Shown one piece after another: positions 7,208 to 12,648 of a DNA stretch of 12,705 nt (the first letter of the stretch is position 1; every line of letters begins with the position of its first letter). Origin of the DNA: Actinomycetes bacterium (lineage in GTDB: Bacteria > Actinomycetota > CALGFH01); contig JASLIH010000106.1 in NCBI GenBank assembly GCA_030152105.1, positions 1 through 12,705 on the forward strand. Direction: 5' to 3'. A model generated the notes under the pieces. That model saw nothing but the letters and a program-made list of their open reading frames with translations. It was not told where the DNA came from and made no database searches. The position numbers were made by a program, and so were the translations under genes.

Positions 7208-7890
7208 AGGCGGGTCGGGGCTCCGAACGCGGGAGGACCACGGGTCTGGGTTCGTTGCTTGAGTCGTTCATAGGGGGTCTGGCCGTCGAGGCTGCCGTGG
7301 GGTCGGTGGTAGTTGGAGAAGTCCTCCCACTCGCGGAGCTTGTCGTTGGAGAGCTTGGTGTCGTCGATCGCGAGCCCGTCCAGGAGGCGGTAGAACTCCT
7401 CGGCATCGATGCGATGCGAGCGCTCGACCTTGCCGTTGCGCCGGGGGTGCGGGGCTTGATGTAGACGTGGCCGATGCCTTGTCCAGGACGTGCCAGTGGA
7501 AGCTTGCGCCGAACTCGACGCCGTTGTCGGTCTGGATGACCTCGACCCGGAACGGGAGCGGCTCCAGCAGGTAGTCGAGGAACTGGATGGCGGTCTGCTG
7601 GTTGCACCGGTCATAGGTGCGCGCAGCACGCGCAGGCGGGGGCAGTCGTCGATGGCGGTGAACTGGTAGTGCTTGCGCCGTGAGCCAGCCAGCGGCCCGA
7701 TGAACTTCACGTCGATCTGGACCCGGTGGCCGGGCAGCGGCCTGCTCATAGCGCTTCCACCGGCGGTCGTGGCGCTTGTAGCGCTGGGAGACGGGCAGCC
7801 GGTTCAGGCCCAGCCGTTTGAGGATGCGCCACACGCCGGAGGGGCTGATGTGGATGTCGTGGTAGCGATCGTGGGAGCTTCCTCCTACCT
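7200..7890 (-). pseudogene. IS481-family transposase, truncated and frameshifted
   Basis: On the minus strand the DDE integrase core can be followed by switching frames. ISPSGVWRILKRLGLNRLP and KRHDRRWKRYEQ come first. After a +1 shift near 7741 comes PLPGHRVQIDVKFIGPLAG and HYQFTAIDDCPRLRVLR. After a shift near 7620, YDRCNQQTAIQFLDYLLE and VEVIQTDNGVEF. After a -1 near 7480, GIGHVYIKPRTP. After a -1 near 7443, RRNGKVERSHRIDAEEF to HGSLDGQTPYERLKQ. The acidic residues of IQTDNG and the Glu of NGKVERSHR, both conserved in IS481 transposases, are present. The N-terminal helix-turn-helix region is absent upstream of about 7890. No stop follows the conserved C-terminus, so the element's end is probably lost too. 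I could not find matching terminal inverted repeats or a target duplication. It is inactive as read. Confidence 0.85.
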
Positions 7891-8122
7891 GCTCCCCATG
7901 TCCAACCTGCGTCACGATGCCGCGAAGCTCGCGCCTCCAAGGTCGATCCACTCGACGGAACGGGGCGGTGTGACAGGCCGAGAGGTCGACGCTCGGGCTG
8001 TTCGGAACCGGGGGTCGCCCTCCTGGACTAATCCGGCGCCTCCGCTCCGTCGCGGCGGCGTTCGCGTTCCCGTGCTGCAGGGGGAACCGCGGAACTCCGA
8101 TGTCCAGTTAGCTGCCCCTGTT
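7891..8122. other. Stretch without a recognisable gene beside the IS remnant
   Basis: About 230 bases separate the transposase N-terminal remnant from the orphan gene tail. No frame shows familiar motifs. It ends in a TGCCCC/GGGGCA hairpin (8113-8118 with 8124-8129, loop TGTTA). It could hold the outer part of a degraded insertion element. Confidence 0.4.
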
Positions 8123-8208
8123 AGGGGCACCAGCCGATCGCCGAGCTGGTTGCGCTGACCGGTGGTCTGGTCGATCATGCCGCCCAACTAGGTGAGGGGA
8201 GGCGCTGA
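8123..8208 (+). pseudogene. Orphan 3' tail of an unidentified gene
   Basis: The frame ending in the TGA at 8206-8208 reads IAELVALTGGLVDHAAQLGEG in good actinobacterial codon usage, but is closed upstream by a TAG at 8122 with no plausible start between. The TGA overlaps the ATG of the next ORF in the arrangement TGATG, the usual sign of translational coupling. I infer a decapitated upstream gene, perhaps cut by the neighbouring insertion element. The family is not recognised. Confidence 0.35.
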
Positions 8209-8396
8209 TGGGCGACCCTCAGCGACTGAACGACACCGAGCAACTTGAGATACTTGGCTTGGTCGATGCCGCCAGTACCGACCCCTCGGCCGTGCGCGCC
8301 GCCCGTGCCCTGGCAGAGTTGATGCGCTATCTCCACGCCTTGGGGGAGCGCATTGCCCTTGAGTTGCCCGACCAGAATCGCAGCGGCAAGCCGTGA
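8208..8396 (+). CDS. Small hypothetical protein (62 aa)
   Basis: 62 residues from ATG 8208, with GGGGAGG ending 6 bases upstream and a TGATG overlap with the preceding reading frame. The sequence is leucine- and alanine-rich and amphipathic (EQLEILGLVDAA, AARALAELMRYLHALGERIA). It is predicted to be mostly helical and soluble, with a polar tail. I recognise no family. The strong ribosome site and coupled start favour a real gene, possibly the second member of a small operon whose first gene is now truncated. Its own downstream partner is missing. Short length keeps the confidence moderate. Confidence 0.5.
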   Translation: MGDPQRLNDTEQLEILGLVDAASTDPSAVRAARALAELMRYLHALGERIALELPDQNRSGKP

Positions 8397-8570
8397 GACT
8401 TGGGTTGTGCTACAGCATGGCAGCACATCCTGCTCGCACCCTAGCCAGGCGGAGGACAGGCTGCAGCCCCAAGGCTTCAGGTGTGGTCCGGGACCAAGGG
8501 CTCGATCTGCGGCGACGAGGATCGATGTTTCGCTAACGCCGCATGCTGGCAGCGTGGTCACTTGCTTCGA
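8397..8570. other. Short intergenic stretch with weak hairpin
   Basis: TGTGCT/AGCACA (8406-8411 with 8422-8427) could be a weak terminator after the 62-aa gene. Nothing else is recognisable up to the breakpoint of the flavodoxin fragment at about 8571. Confidence 0.3.
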
Positions 8571-8745
8571 TACGTTCATGGCTCAGTGCTTGGTGCCGTC
8601 CTCGTTGCCGTGATCAGGCACCCGCCGACCCGGCCGTTGTAGGCGTACTGGCCGGCCTCGTTCAGCAGGCTCGAGCAGGCGTTCAGCCGCTTGACGACCC
8701 GCTTCATGAGCGAGCTGTGGTCGCCAGCCTTGCACGCGGTGCCGC
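8571..8745 (-). pseudogene. Flavodoxin-family / NADPH-dependent FMN reductase fragment
   Basis: The minus strand reads GDHSSLMKRVVKRLNACSSL, LLNEAGQYAYNGRVGGCLIT. After one missing base near 8608 it continues GNEDGTKH, a TGA, then AMN. This is the middle of flavodoxin-fold NAD(P)H-dependent oxidoreductases, with the typical 'LNE.GQYAYyGkVGGClITGNEDG.KHCAMN' block. Similarity stops abruptly at both sides, at about 8745 (where chrA similarity ends) and at about 8571. The cysteine expected between KH and AMN is a stop codon (8583-8585). It is therefore an internal gene fragment of under 60 codons, without start, cofactor-binding N-terminus or C-terminus. Confidence 0.65.
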
Positions 8746-9272
8746 GCCCAGGGCGCCGCGCGCGAGCTCCCATACCGCCACTGCGACCAGGGCGATCACT
8801 ACGGGTCCCACTCCGGACAGCACCCCACCGCCGGTGGGGGTGGACCCATAGCGGACATAGGCCCAGGCCATGGCGAGCACGATCGCCATGGCGGGCAGCA
8901 CGAAGCACATCCCACCGAGCAGCAGCCGGGCCAGCCCGCCCGTCGCTACTGAGCAGGTTGGCCAGCTGGGGTGGAGCTGGGGCCAGGTAGCACGCTGACC
9001 GCGCCGTATACGTCCAGGAACTCGGCATCCTGCAGCCAGTGCCGCCGCCGGACCGTACCGTCCCGCAGCATGCGCACGTGCACGGCCGGGCCGCCGAAGC
9101 CGAGCTTGACCATCACCACCAGCAGCTCGCCGAGCGGGCGAGCTGGCCGCGGTAGGGTCGCCTGGGCTGGGTCGGAGCCCGGGGCACGGTCAGCGACCGC
9201 CAGGGCTGGGAGCGGCCGCTTGGCGTGGGCGGTGCCCGGCCCGCTGCCCCAGGACAGCGGCGGGGGCCTCAC
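8746..9272 (-). pseudogene. chrA: Chromate transporter (ChrA) N-terminal half, frameshifted and truncated
   Basis: ChrA proteins export chromate and have two homologous halves. Here only the first half remains. From GTG 9272, an extra N-terminal segment leads to PLGELLVVMVKLGFGGPAVH, then RRRHWLQDAEFLDVYGAVSV and LPGPSST. This matches the ChrA blocks 'FGGPaaHi', 'RR.WL...eFLd' and 'lPGPnST'. The frame then breaks near 8965, with a stop at 8946. Similarity resumes after further shifts as RAGW (8923-8934) and, in another frame, MCFVLPAMAIVLAMAWAYV through ARGALG (8910-8750). About three residues expected between KLG and FGGP are absent. The GTG overlaps the VOC gene's TGA in a GTGA arrangement, so the two were translationally coupled. 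The C-terminal half is missing, replaced by a flavodoxin fragment. Non-functional as read. Confidence 0.8.
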
Positions 9273-9652
9273 CGGGCGGGCTGGAACAGCTCGACCACGT
9301 TGCCGGAGGGGTCCTCCAGCAGGATCTGGGAGCCGCCCGGCCCGGTGATGATGTCGTTGCGGAAGCTGCAGCCGGCGGCGCGTAGCCGCTCGACCTCGCC
9401 GGCCAGGTCGTTCACCTGCAGATGCAGGCGGTTCCAGCCACCAGGAACCGGCCGGGTGCCGTCAGGCATGGGCCGGCGGCCCGAGCTGGTTGGGCCGCTG
9501 AGCAGCAGCCGCACGCCGTCGCGGCTGACGGCGGCGAACGCCGGTGTGGCGTCCTGCTCGAGGGTGAAGCCCAGGTGGGTGGTGTAGAAGGCGATGGCGT
9601 CGGCGACGTCGTCGATCATGTAGCGGACGCCGACCGTGCTGGTGGTGGACAT
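9269..9652 (-). CDS. VOC-superfamily (glyoxalase/bleomycin-resistance-like) protein
   Basis: 127 residues from ATG 9652, with GGGAGG 6 bases upstream; a GTG at 9658 lies inside that ribosome site and is unlikely. The fold has paired beta-alpha-beta-beta-beta units: VGVRYMIDDVADAIAFYTTH and LGFTLEQDATPAFAAVSRDG in the first half, then WNRLHLQVNDLAGEVERLRA and ILLEDPSGNVVELFQP in the second. The His in RLHLQV and the Glu in VVELFQ sit where VOC proteins bind a metal. Such proteins include glyoxalases, dioxygenases and drug- or metal-sequestering proteins; no substrate can be assigned. Its start faces the divergent PadR gene across a palindromic operator, and its stop overlaps chrA, so it was the first gene of a PadR-controlled operon. 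Confidence 0.88.
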   Translation of the reverse strand: MSTTSTVGVRYMIDDVADAIAFYTTHLGFTLEQDATPAFAAVSRDGVRLLLSGPTSSGRRPMPDGTRPVPGGWNRLHLQVNDLAGEVERLRAAGCSFRNDIITGPGGSQILLEDPSGNVVELFQPAR

Positions 9653-9686
9653 GCACACCTCCCGTGGCGCTGATTACGGAATCCGA

Positions 9687-9701
9687 TATCGACATTCGAT
9701 A
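9687..9701. promoter_or_regulatory. Probable PadR operator, TATCGA-CAT-TCGATA
   Basis: A perfect 6-bp inverted repeat with a 3-base spacer sits in the 59-base gap between the divergent VOC and PadR starts, 10 bases before the PadR ATG. AT-rich short palindromes of the TATCGA type are common operators for PadR-like repressors, so autoregulation together with control of the VOC-chrA operon is likely. Confidence 0.6.
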
Positions 9702-9711
9702 GGGTAGGCGG

Positions 9712-10005
9712 ATGAGGTCGTTCCTGCATGGGGCCGTGCAGCTGCACGTGCTCCACCACGCCGCCGAGCACCCCATCCACGGGGCCTGGATGGCGGCCGA
9801 GCTGGCCCGCCACGGCTACCGGATCAGCCCCGGGACCCTGTATCCCACGTTGCACCGGCTGGAGGCCGCCGGGCTGCTCGCCGGCCACCACGACCTGGAA
9901 GCCGGACGGCGCATCCGCCGCTACACCATCACCGACGACGGCCGCGCCGCGCTGGCCGAGGCGCGCCACGCCCTGCGCGAACTCGCCGACGAACTCCTGC
10001 AGTGA
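9712..10005 (+). CDS. PadR-family transcriptional repressor
   Basis: 97 residues with the PadR winged-helix domain over residues 3-75. It starts HGAVQLHVLHHAAEHPIHGA, then MAAELARHGYRISPGTLYPT, LHRLEAAGLLAG (recognition helix followed by the wing) and RRYTITDDGRAALAEA. A short C-terminal helix serves for dimerisation. It belongs to the compact PadR class (about 100 residues). It is divergent from the VOC-chrA operon with a palindrome between them, the classic arrangement of a repressor and its target. Regulators of this shape are, to my knowledge, found beside chromate transporter genes, which fits the chrA remnant here. The ribosome site (AGGCGG) is weak and the operator overlaps the short leader. 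The inducer is unknown. Confidence 0.9.
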   Translation: MRSFLHGAVQLHVLHHAAEHPIHGAWMAAELARHGYRISPGTLYPTLHRLEAAGLLAGHHDLEAGRRIRRYTITDDGRAALAEARHALRELADELLQ

Positions 10006-10030
10006 CCAGCGGACTCAAGGAGATGCCGAG

Positions 10031-10133
10031 GTGGCCGCGCTGTCCGAGCGGGTCGCAGAGGTAAGGCCCAACACCGGGCGGTGCGGGCCGAGCCGGCCGG
10101 CTTGCCAGTGAGGTCGAGCGGCTGCGTCCATAG
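10031..10133 (+). pseudogene. Possible small coiled-coil gene broken by two single-base losses
   Basis: From GTG 10031, with AAGGAG 8 bases upstream, the frame reads VAALSERVAEV and then leaves the pattern. A -1 shift near 10064 gives AQHRAVRAEPAGL, and another near 10104 gives ASEVERLRP followed by TAG. Read together this is a 34-residue amphipathic helix with regular Leu/Val spacing. As written, the frame gives only 26 residues (stop at 10111). It follows the PadR gene closely and may have been its operon partner. No family is recognised. Confidence 0.3.
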
Positions 10134-10209
10134 CCCAGCCGTGCGCCTGGAGTCCGCTGTCGGCTACGGCGTGGGGCCGCCCATTCGCAGTAGGTGGCCG
10201 CTCCTGGCA

Positions 10210-10232
10210 GTCGCTCCCGACCGGGAGGCGAC
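10210..10232. terminator. Strong hairpin between PadR and TatA-like genes
   Basis: GTCGCTCCC and GGGAGGCGAC pair over 9 bp with one bulged G and a GACC loop. It lies in the 290-base gap before the TatA-like gene and separates the two transcription units. No T tract follows. Confidence 0.45.
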
Positions 10233-10298
10233 GGCTTGGGACTATGGTGGATGCCGGCCACAGTCACCGTCGCCGCGTGCCGGTCAAGGAGGCCGAGC

Positions 10299-10499
10299 AT
10301 GGACACCATCGGGCCCTGGGAGCTGCTGATCATCGTGGTGGCGGTCGGGCTGCTGTTCGGCGCCGACCGGCTGCCGCAGCTGGCCCACAGCCTCGGCGAA
10401 GGCATCCAGGCATTCCGCCACGCCCTCCATGAGGAGAGCCGACTCAGCAACCCCCCTGCGACCCAGGAGCCCAGCACCGACGGCCCGCCTGAGTGGTAG
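10299..10499 (+). CDS. TatA/TatE-like twin-arginine translocase component
   Basis: 66 residues from ATG 10299, with AAGGAGG 6 bases upstream; the open frame extends further upstream but lacks a better start. A short N-terminus is followed by a single membrane helix (about 6-22, PWELLIIVVAVGLLFGADRL), the Phe-Gly hinge, and an amphipathic helix LAHSLGEGIQAFRHALHEE. It ends in a polar, Pro-rich tail. This is the TatA/TatE topology, in which oligomers open a path for folded Tat substrates. The usual 'FGP.KLPE' hinge is FGADRLPQ here, and no tatC is nearby, so it is an isolated paralogue rather than the main tatABC set. It could serve one particular exported enzyme or have a different role. A DUF2127 membrane gene follows 25 bases downstream, probably in the same operon. 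Confidence 0.8.
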   Translation: MDTIGPWELLIIVVAVGLLFGADRLPQLAHSLGEGIQAFRHALHEESRLSNPPATQEPSTDGPPEW

Positions 10500-10524
10500 C
10501 CGGCTCGGGCGCTCCACCAACCCC

Positions 10525-11010
10525 ATGTCCTGGTTCCGGCCGCGAGACCTCCTTGACCAGACCTTCGAGGTCGGCATCATCCTCAAAGGCCTGGACGGGC
10601 TGCTCGAGGTCATCGGCGGCCTCCTGCTCCTGGTGGTCTCGCCCGCCACCATCGACCGCCTGGTGACCAGCCTCACCCAGCACGAGCTGTCCGAAGACCC
10701 CCACGACCTCCTCGCCACCCACCTGCTGCGGACCGCCCACGGGCTGACCGGCCCCGCGGTGCTGTTCGGGGCGGTCTACCTGCTCGCCCACGGCCTGGTG
10801 AAGGTGATCTTGGTCACGGCGCTGCTCAAGAACCAGCTGTGGGCCTATCCCTGGACGATCGGCTTTCTGGGGGTCTTCATCGCCTACCAGCTCTACCGGC
10901 TGAGCTTCCAACCCTCCGTCGGGCTGACCGCCTTGACGATCTTCGACGCGGTCATCGCCTGGTTGACCTATCGCGAGTACCGCAAGCAGCTCGCGGTCGC
11001 CCGCCGGTAA
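10525..11010 (+). CDS. DUF2127 family membrane protein
   Basis: 161 residues from ATG 10525. The frame is open back to 10429, but earlier starts run into the tatA-like gene, and family members begin near 'LLD.TFE.GI.LKG'. The protein has four predicted helices: around residues 16-39 (VGIILKGLDGLLEVIGGLLL), 75-98 (LTGPAVLFGAVYLLAHGL), 108-126 and 135-152. Between the first two sits the polar loop with LTQHELSEDPHDLLATHLL. The signature KGLDGLLE, the Asp/His-rich loop and the WLTYREYRK end mark DUF2127, a family of unknown function in bacterial inner membranes. No good ribosome site precedes the ATG, so translation may depend on the tatA-like gene ending 25 bases upstream. Confidence 0.85.
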   Translation: MSWFRPRDLLDQTFEVGIILKGLDGLLEVIGGLLLLVVSPATIDRLVTSLTQHELSEDPHDLLATHLLRTAHGLTGPAVLFGAVYLLAHGLVKVILVTALLKNQLWAYPWTIGFLGVFIAYQLYRLSFQPSVGLTALTIFDAVIAWLTYREYRKQLAVARR

Positions 11011-11017
11011 CAGCCCG

Positions 11018-11031
11018 AGGGGCGCACCCCT
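11018..11031. terminator. Hairpin between the convergent DUF2127 and Ddn-like genes
   Basis: AGGGG and CCCCT form a 5-bp stem with a CGCA loop, 8 bases after the DUF2127 stop and overlapping the stop codon of the converging truncated Ddn-like gene. It is a possible bidirectional terminator; no T tract. Confidence 0.4.
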
Positions 11032-11164
11032 AGCCGCGCCGGTTCGACGTGGTCCACAGGAAGCGCCGGCCACTGAGTCGGTACAGGGCTCGATGAGCGC
11101 GCCAGGCCGTGTCCACGTACCACCGCGGCGGGACGTTCGGCGGTCGGGCTGCCGCATCGCTCAT
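11030..11164 (-). pseudogene. Truncated F420-dependent nitroreductase (Ddn-like), first 44 residues only
   Basis: From ATG 11164 with GGGGAGG 6 bases upstream, the frame gives VPPRWYVDTAWRAHRALYRL, then SGRRFLWTTSNRRG and a TAG. This is the N-terminal segment of the Ddn/nitroreductase family, F420H2-dependent enzymes of about 130-150 residues. In these, 'P.W....W..HRaLYRLSGGR' precedes the F420-binding 'LrLTTtGRkSG.eR' core. Everything after residue 44 is missing, and no frame downstream continues the family, because the converging DUF2127 gene lies there. Truncation by a deletion is the simplest reading. The ribosome site can pair with the preceding CUCCC (11182-11186 with 11173-11177). A functional short protein is unlikely. 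Confidence 0.7.
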
Positions 11165-11397
11165 GTCCGTACCTCCCCTACGGGAGAAGCTTCCACGGTA
11201 CGCGGCATCCGATCGGACATCTGGCCGGCGCCTGGTCGCTGCGACGCTGGCGTGGCCTGCTGTCCCGGGTCCGTGCCGTCTACCGAGCCGCCGCACTGAT
11301 CAGCCTCGGCCGATGGCTCCATCGAATCCCCGCCTGAGGAGCATCACCGACACCCTCAACGAGGTGCCAGGCCTGGCGGCTCACCGCGATCGACGAA

Positions 11398-11430
11398 GGC
11401 CTGACAACGGCCGATCCTCAGTGTCAGGCC
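11398..11430. repeat. 9-bp inverted repeat GGCCTGACA ... TGTCAGGCC
   Basis: Perfect arms at 11398-11406 and 11422-11430 with a 15-base loop. The right arm runs into CAGGCCTGGCG, which also occurs at 11368-11378 inside the palindrome GCCAGGCCTGGC. It could be a terminator, an operator cluster or the end of a degraded mobile element. Confidence 0.4.
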
Positions 11431-11752
11431 TGGCGCTGGATGGAGCATGCAGCCAAATTGGCTCGACGGTGGCGTCCGGGGCTGGGACGCTGTGCACGAC
11501 CACGCCGGGCGACAGCCTGGCTCGGACCTTCGGAAGGAAGCTGCGCTTGCCTCCCGCGCGGAGCTGACGCAGGAGCGTCGAGGACCGGCACGACCCGGAG
11601 ATGCTCCCGGTCGCTTTGGCCCCCCCTGGGCGCCTCGGCCTCGGTCGGCGATCCGCGACCGGCTATCGGAATTCGTGATGGCCGGTGAACGGCGCCCTGC
11701 GTTCTGACGTCATCCACCAGTCGCGACCAGGCTGCCGCGTTCTCGCACGCCT

Positions 11753-11767
11753 GGCGCCGGTGGCGCC
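11753..11767. promoter_or_regulatory. GGCGCC-GGT-GGCGCC inverted repeat before the DUF1062 gene
   Basis: Two identical self-complementary 6-bp arms separated by three bases, 26 bases upstream of the DUF1062 ATG. This is a plausible operator or leader hairpin, given the lack of a clear ribosome site there. Confidence 0.3.
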
Positions 11768-11793
11768 TCAGGGCGTCAGAAAGCTCCGCCCCC

Positions 11794-12372
11794 ATGGCCA
11801 TCCCGCTTCCGGCGGTGACGTGGCGACTGCGCCAAACCAGGCTGCCACGTCTCCGCGGCCGTTGCGCCGCGTGCGCGGCGGCGTCCACGTTCGACCCGAC
11901 CGGCAAGTTCCGGGTCAACGCCAACGGCAAGACCATTGACGTCTGGCTGCTGCTTCGCTGCCATGGCTGCGGCAAGGTACGAAAGGTGACCGTCGTCGAA
12001 CGGTCGCCAGTGCGCTCGATCGACCCAGCGCTGCTCCGCCGCTACCACGACAACGACCCAGGGCTCGTCGCCGAGGTTCTCCTCGCCGCGCCGCTCCATC
12101 AACGAAACCGGCTCACCGTGGACTGGGAAGGCGCGTGGGTCCTCGACGCCGACCCGATCCCTGGTTGCCCCGGCCGGCCCGTCACCGTCCGTATGGAACT
12201 GGTCGCCGCCATCCCCGTGCGACCGCTCAGGCTCGTCGCCGACGGCCTGGGGATCTCGCGTGCCGCGGCGGAGCGGCTCCGGGCCGACGGCAGGATCCGG
12301 TCGTCGACCCGCCTGGACACCCGCACCTCCAGCGGCTTCTCCTTCACGCTCGACGATCCGGGGCCCGGCTGA
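11794..12372 (+). CDS. DUF1062 domain protein with zinc-ribbon cysteines
   Basis: 192 residues from ATG 11794; a GTG at 11815 (VTWRLRQT) is an alternative, and neither has a clear ribosome site. Two Cys pairs, CAAC at 24-27 and CHGC at 56-59, form a probable zinc ribbon. Between them lies the family signature FRVNANGKTIDVWLLLRC. Then follow VVERSPVRSIDPALLRRYHD and NDPGLVAEVLL, which are typical of DUF1062. The C-terminal third (PVRPLRLVADGLGISRAAAE, then RLRADGRIRSS) resembles a small S4-like or helix-turn-helix nucleic-acid-binding segment. The protein is complete at a typical family length. The function of DUF1062 is not established; a zinc-dependent RNA- or DNA-binding role is only an inference. 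No operon partner is visible. Confidence 0.82.
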   Translation: MAIPLPAVTWRLRQTRLPRLRGRCAACAAASTFDPTGKFRVNANGKTIDVWLLLRCHGCGKVRKVTVVERSPVRSIDPALLRRYHDNDPGLVAEVLLAAPLHQRNRLTVDWEGAWVLDADPIPGCPGRPVTVRMELVAAIPVRPLRLVADGLGISRAAAERLRADGRIRSSTRLDTRTSSGFSFTLDDPGPG

Positions 12373-12510
12373 CATGTCCCGCTACGGACGAACCGGCAGA
12401 TGCCCGGAATTCCTGGTGGACGGCGCGAAGCGGGCAGCTGGCCTGGTCGCCGGTTGTGGCCGCGCCGGCGTCGGTGCCCCAATCCTCGGTCCGCCGGTCC
12501 CGGTCGAGCA

Positions 12511-12524
12511 CGCCAGTGCTGGCG
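12511..12524. terminator. Hairpin between the convergent DUF1062 and DinB-like genes
   Basis: CGCCAG-TG-CTGGCG, a 6-bp perfect stem, lies in the 276-base gap between two converging genes. No T tract; the role is inferred from position. Confidence 0.3.
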
Positions 12525-12648
12525 GGTCGTGGCCAGCCAACGTCACCACAGCAGATCGCCGTGGATCGTGCACACCACCACGCCCTGGGCGCTGGCGCAC
12601 CGGGCACCACGCACAGCCTCAATGAATGGCTCTGACCTTGCACCAGGT

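Larger units (their letters stand above)
11165..11793. other. 629-base stretch without a recognisable gene, rich in short inverted repeats
   Basis: No frame shows a known motif. It contains: a perfect 12-bp palindrome GCCAGGCCTGGC (11366-11377); a 9-bp inverted repeat GGCCTGACA/TGTCAGGCC (11398-11406 with 11422-11430); a second copy of CAGGCCTGGCG at 11425-11435; TGACGTCA (11705-11712); and a GGCGCC-GGT-GGCGCC hairpin (11753-11767) just before the DUF1062 gene. Confidence 0.5.

Noticed and set aside
8175..8579. A 134-residue minus-strand frame
   Set aside because: It starts in the last bases of the flavodoxin fragment and runs antisense to the better supported 62-aa ORF. No family motif.
11424..11975. 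A 183-residue minus-strand frame
   Set aside because: Arg/Pro/Ser-rich with no motif, and it overlaps the DUF1062 gene in antisense.
12135..12635. Plus-strand frame extending past the DUF1062 gene
   Set aside because: Its first half is an alternate frame of DUF1062; the second half shows no recognisable protein.
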